A DNA stretch of 64,000 bases from positions 868,001 to 932,000 of the forward strand of contig JALUTQ010000001.1 in assembly GCA_032718865.1 (NCBI GenBank), in the 5' to 3' direction. Every line of letters starts with the position of its first letter. The first letter of the stretch is position 1. Positions 63,865 to 64,000 of this stretch are shown in pieces. The translations under genes were made by a program, and so were the position numbers. Origin of the DNA: Tilletia caries. Taxonomy: Eukaryota > Basidiomycota > Exobasidiomycetes > Tilletiales > Tilletiaceae. Below the pieces are notes generated by a model. The model did no database searches. It was not told where the DNA came from and saw nothing but the letters and a program-made list of their open reading frames with translations.

Positions 63865-64000
63865 ATGAAGGCCAAGGACACAATTACCGACCCCAGGCCC
63901 GAGCAAGTCCAGGACCTTGCTGTCGAGCGGCAAGAAGCAGCCGAGGAGGATGAGGAGGAGGACTTCATGAGCGACGCTTTGCTCGCAAAGATGCTCGCTG
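63865..64000 (+). CDS. 5' end of a protein gene, possibly GPATCH11-like
   Basis: ATG at 63865 opens a frame to the window edge (45 codons): MKAKDTITDPRPEQVQ..., an acidic run, then EEEDFMSDALLAKMLA. The E-E-D-(Y/F)-M-S-D start recalls G-patch protein 11 (CCDC75), a spliceosome-associated factor, but the match is short and the diagnostic G-patch would lie outside. Confidence 0.5.
   Translation, partial: MKAKDTITDPRPEQVQDLAVERQEAAEEDEEEDFMSDALLAKMLA

Overview
The window reads as nuclear DNA of a filamentous or dimorphic fungus, most likely a basidiomycete. The evidence is GT-AG introns of about 55-120 nt in nearly every gene, fungal gene families (a BBC1/MTI1-type SH3 protein, anion:cation symporters, Rdx-type thioredoxin-fold protein), and a mobile-element set typical of Basidiomycota (chromodomain Ty3/Gypsy, Tnp2/CACTA-type transposase, Crypton-like tyrosine recombinase, DUF6589-like protein). 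The species cannot be named from sequence alone. All exon coordinates were spliced by eye and checked only by reading phase.

Layout. 1-0.9 kb: the 3' part of a tyrosine recombinase running off the left edge. 1.3-9.3 kb: the most interesting object, a 7,974-bp segment with imperfect ~90-bp terminal inverted repeats beginning TAGTCTC, flanked by a 9-bp direct repeat (ACCCCAGGC). It carries a RecQ-like helicase gene (+) and, convergent to it, a DUF6589-like gene (-). I read it as a DNA transposon. 9.3-12.9 kb: satellite-like repeats and hairpins, then featureless AT-rich DNA. 12.9-19.3 kb: a full Ty3/Gypsy chromovirus with two identical 335-bp LTRs and a 5-bp target duplication, but several frameshifts and a nonsense codon in pol. 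19.4-21.5 kb: non-coding.

21.5-37.6 kb is a clean host gene island: an Rdx/SelW-like protein, two paralogous MFS anion:cation symporters plus the N-terminal remnant of a third, two paralogous serine alpha/beta hydrolases, and a 1,511-residue BBC1-type actin-patch protein. All of these splice into intact reading frames. 37.6-48.4 kb is a gene-free graveyard of short non-autonomous elements: CACTG-ended elements with 3-bp duplications (one nested in another), a 5-bp-duplication element, and a 1-kb element with TAG ends and a 9-bp duplication that may be a non-autonomous relative of the helicase/DUF6589 element.

48.4-54.4 kb holds an unknown acidic-tailed protein convergent with a Tnp2-type transposase gene. 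The transposase gene is broken by a 625-bp hAT-like MITE with an 8-bp target duplication, beyond which its reading frame resumes for about 220 codons. 55.4-56.4 kb has one hypothetical ORF. 59.7-63.4 kb holds a many-exon Crypton-like gene (Ndc10-like recombinase core plus a GCR1_C-like C-terminal domain). The right edge cuts into a new gene at 63,865. Nearly all reading-frame damage lies in mobile genes; host genes show none.
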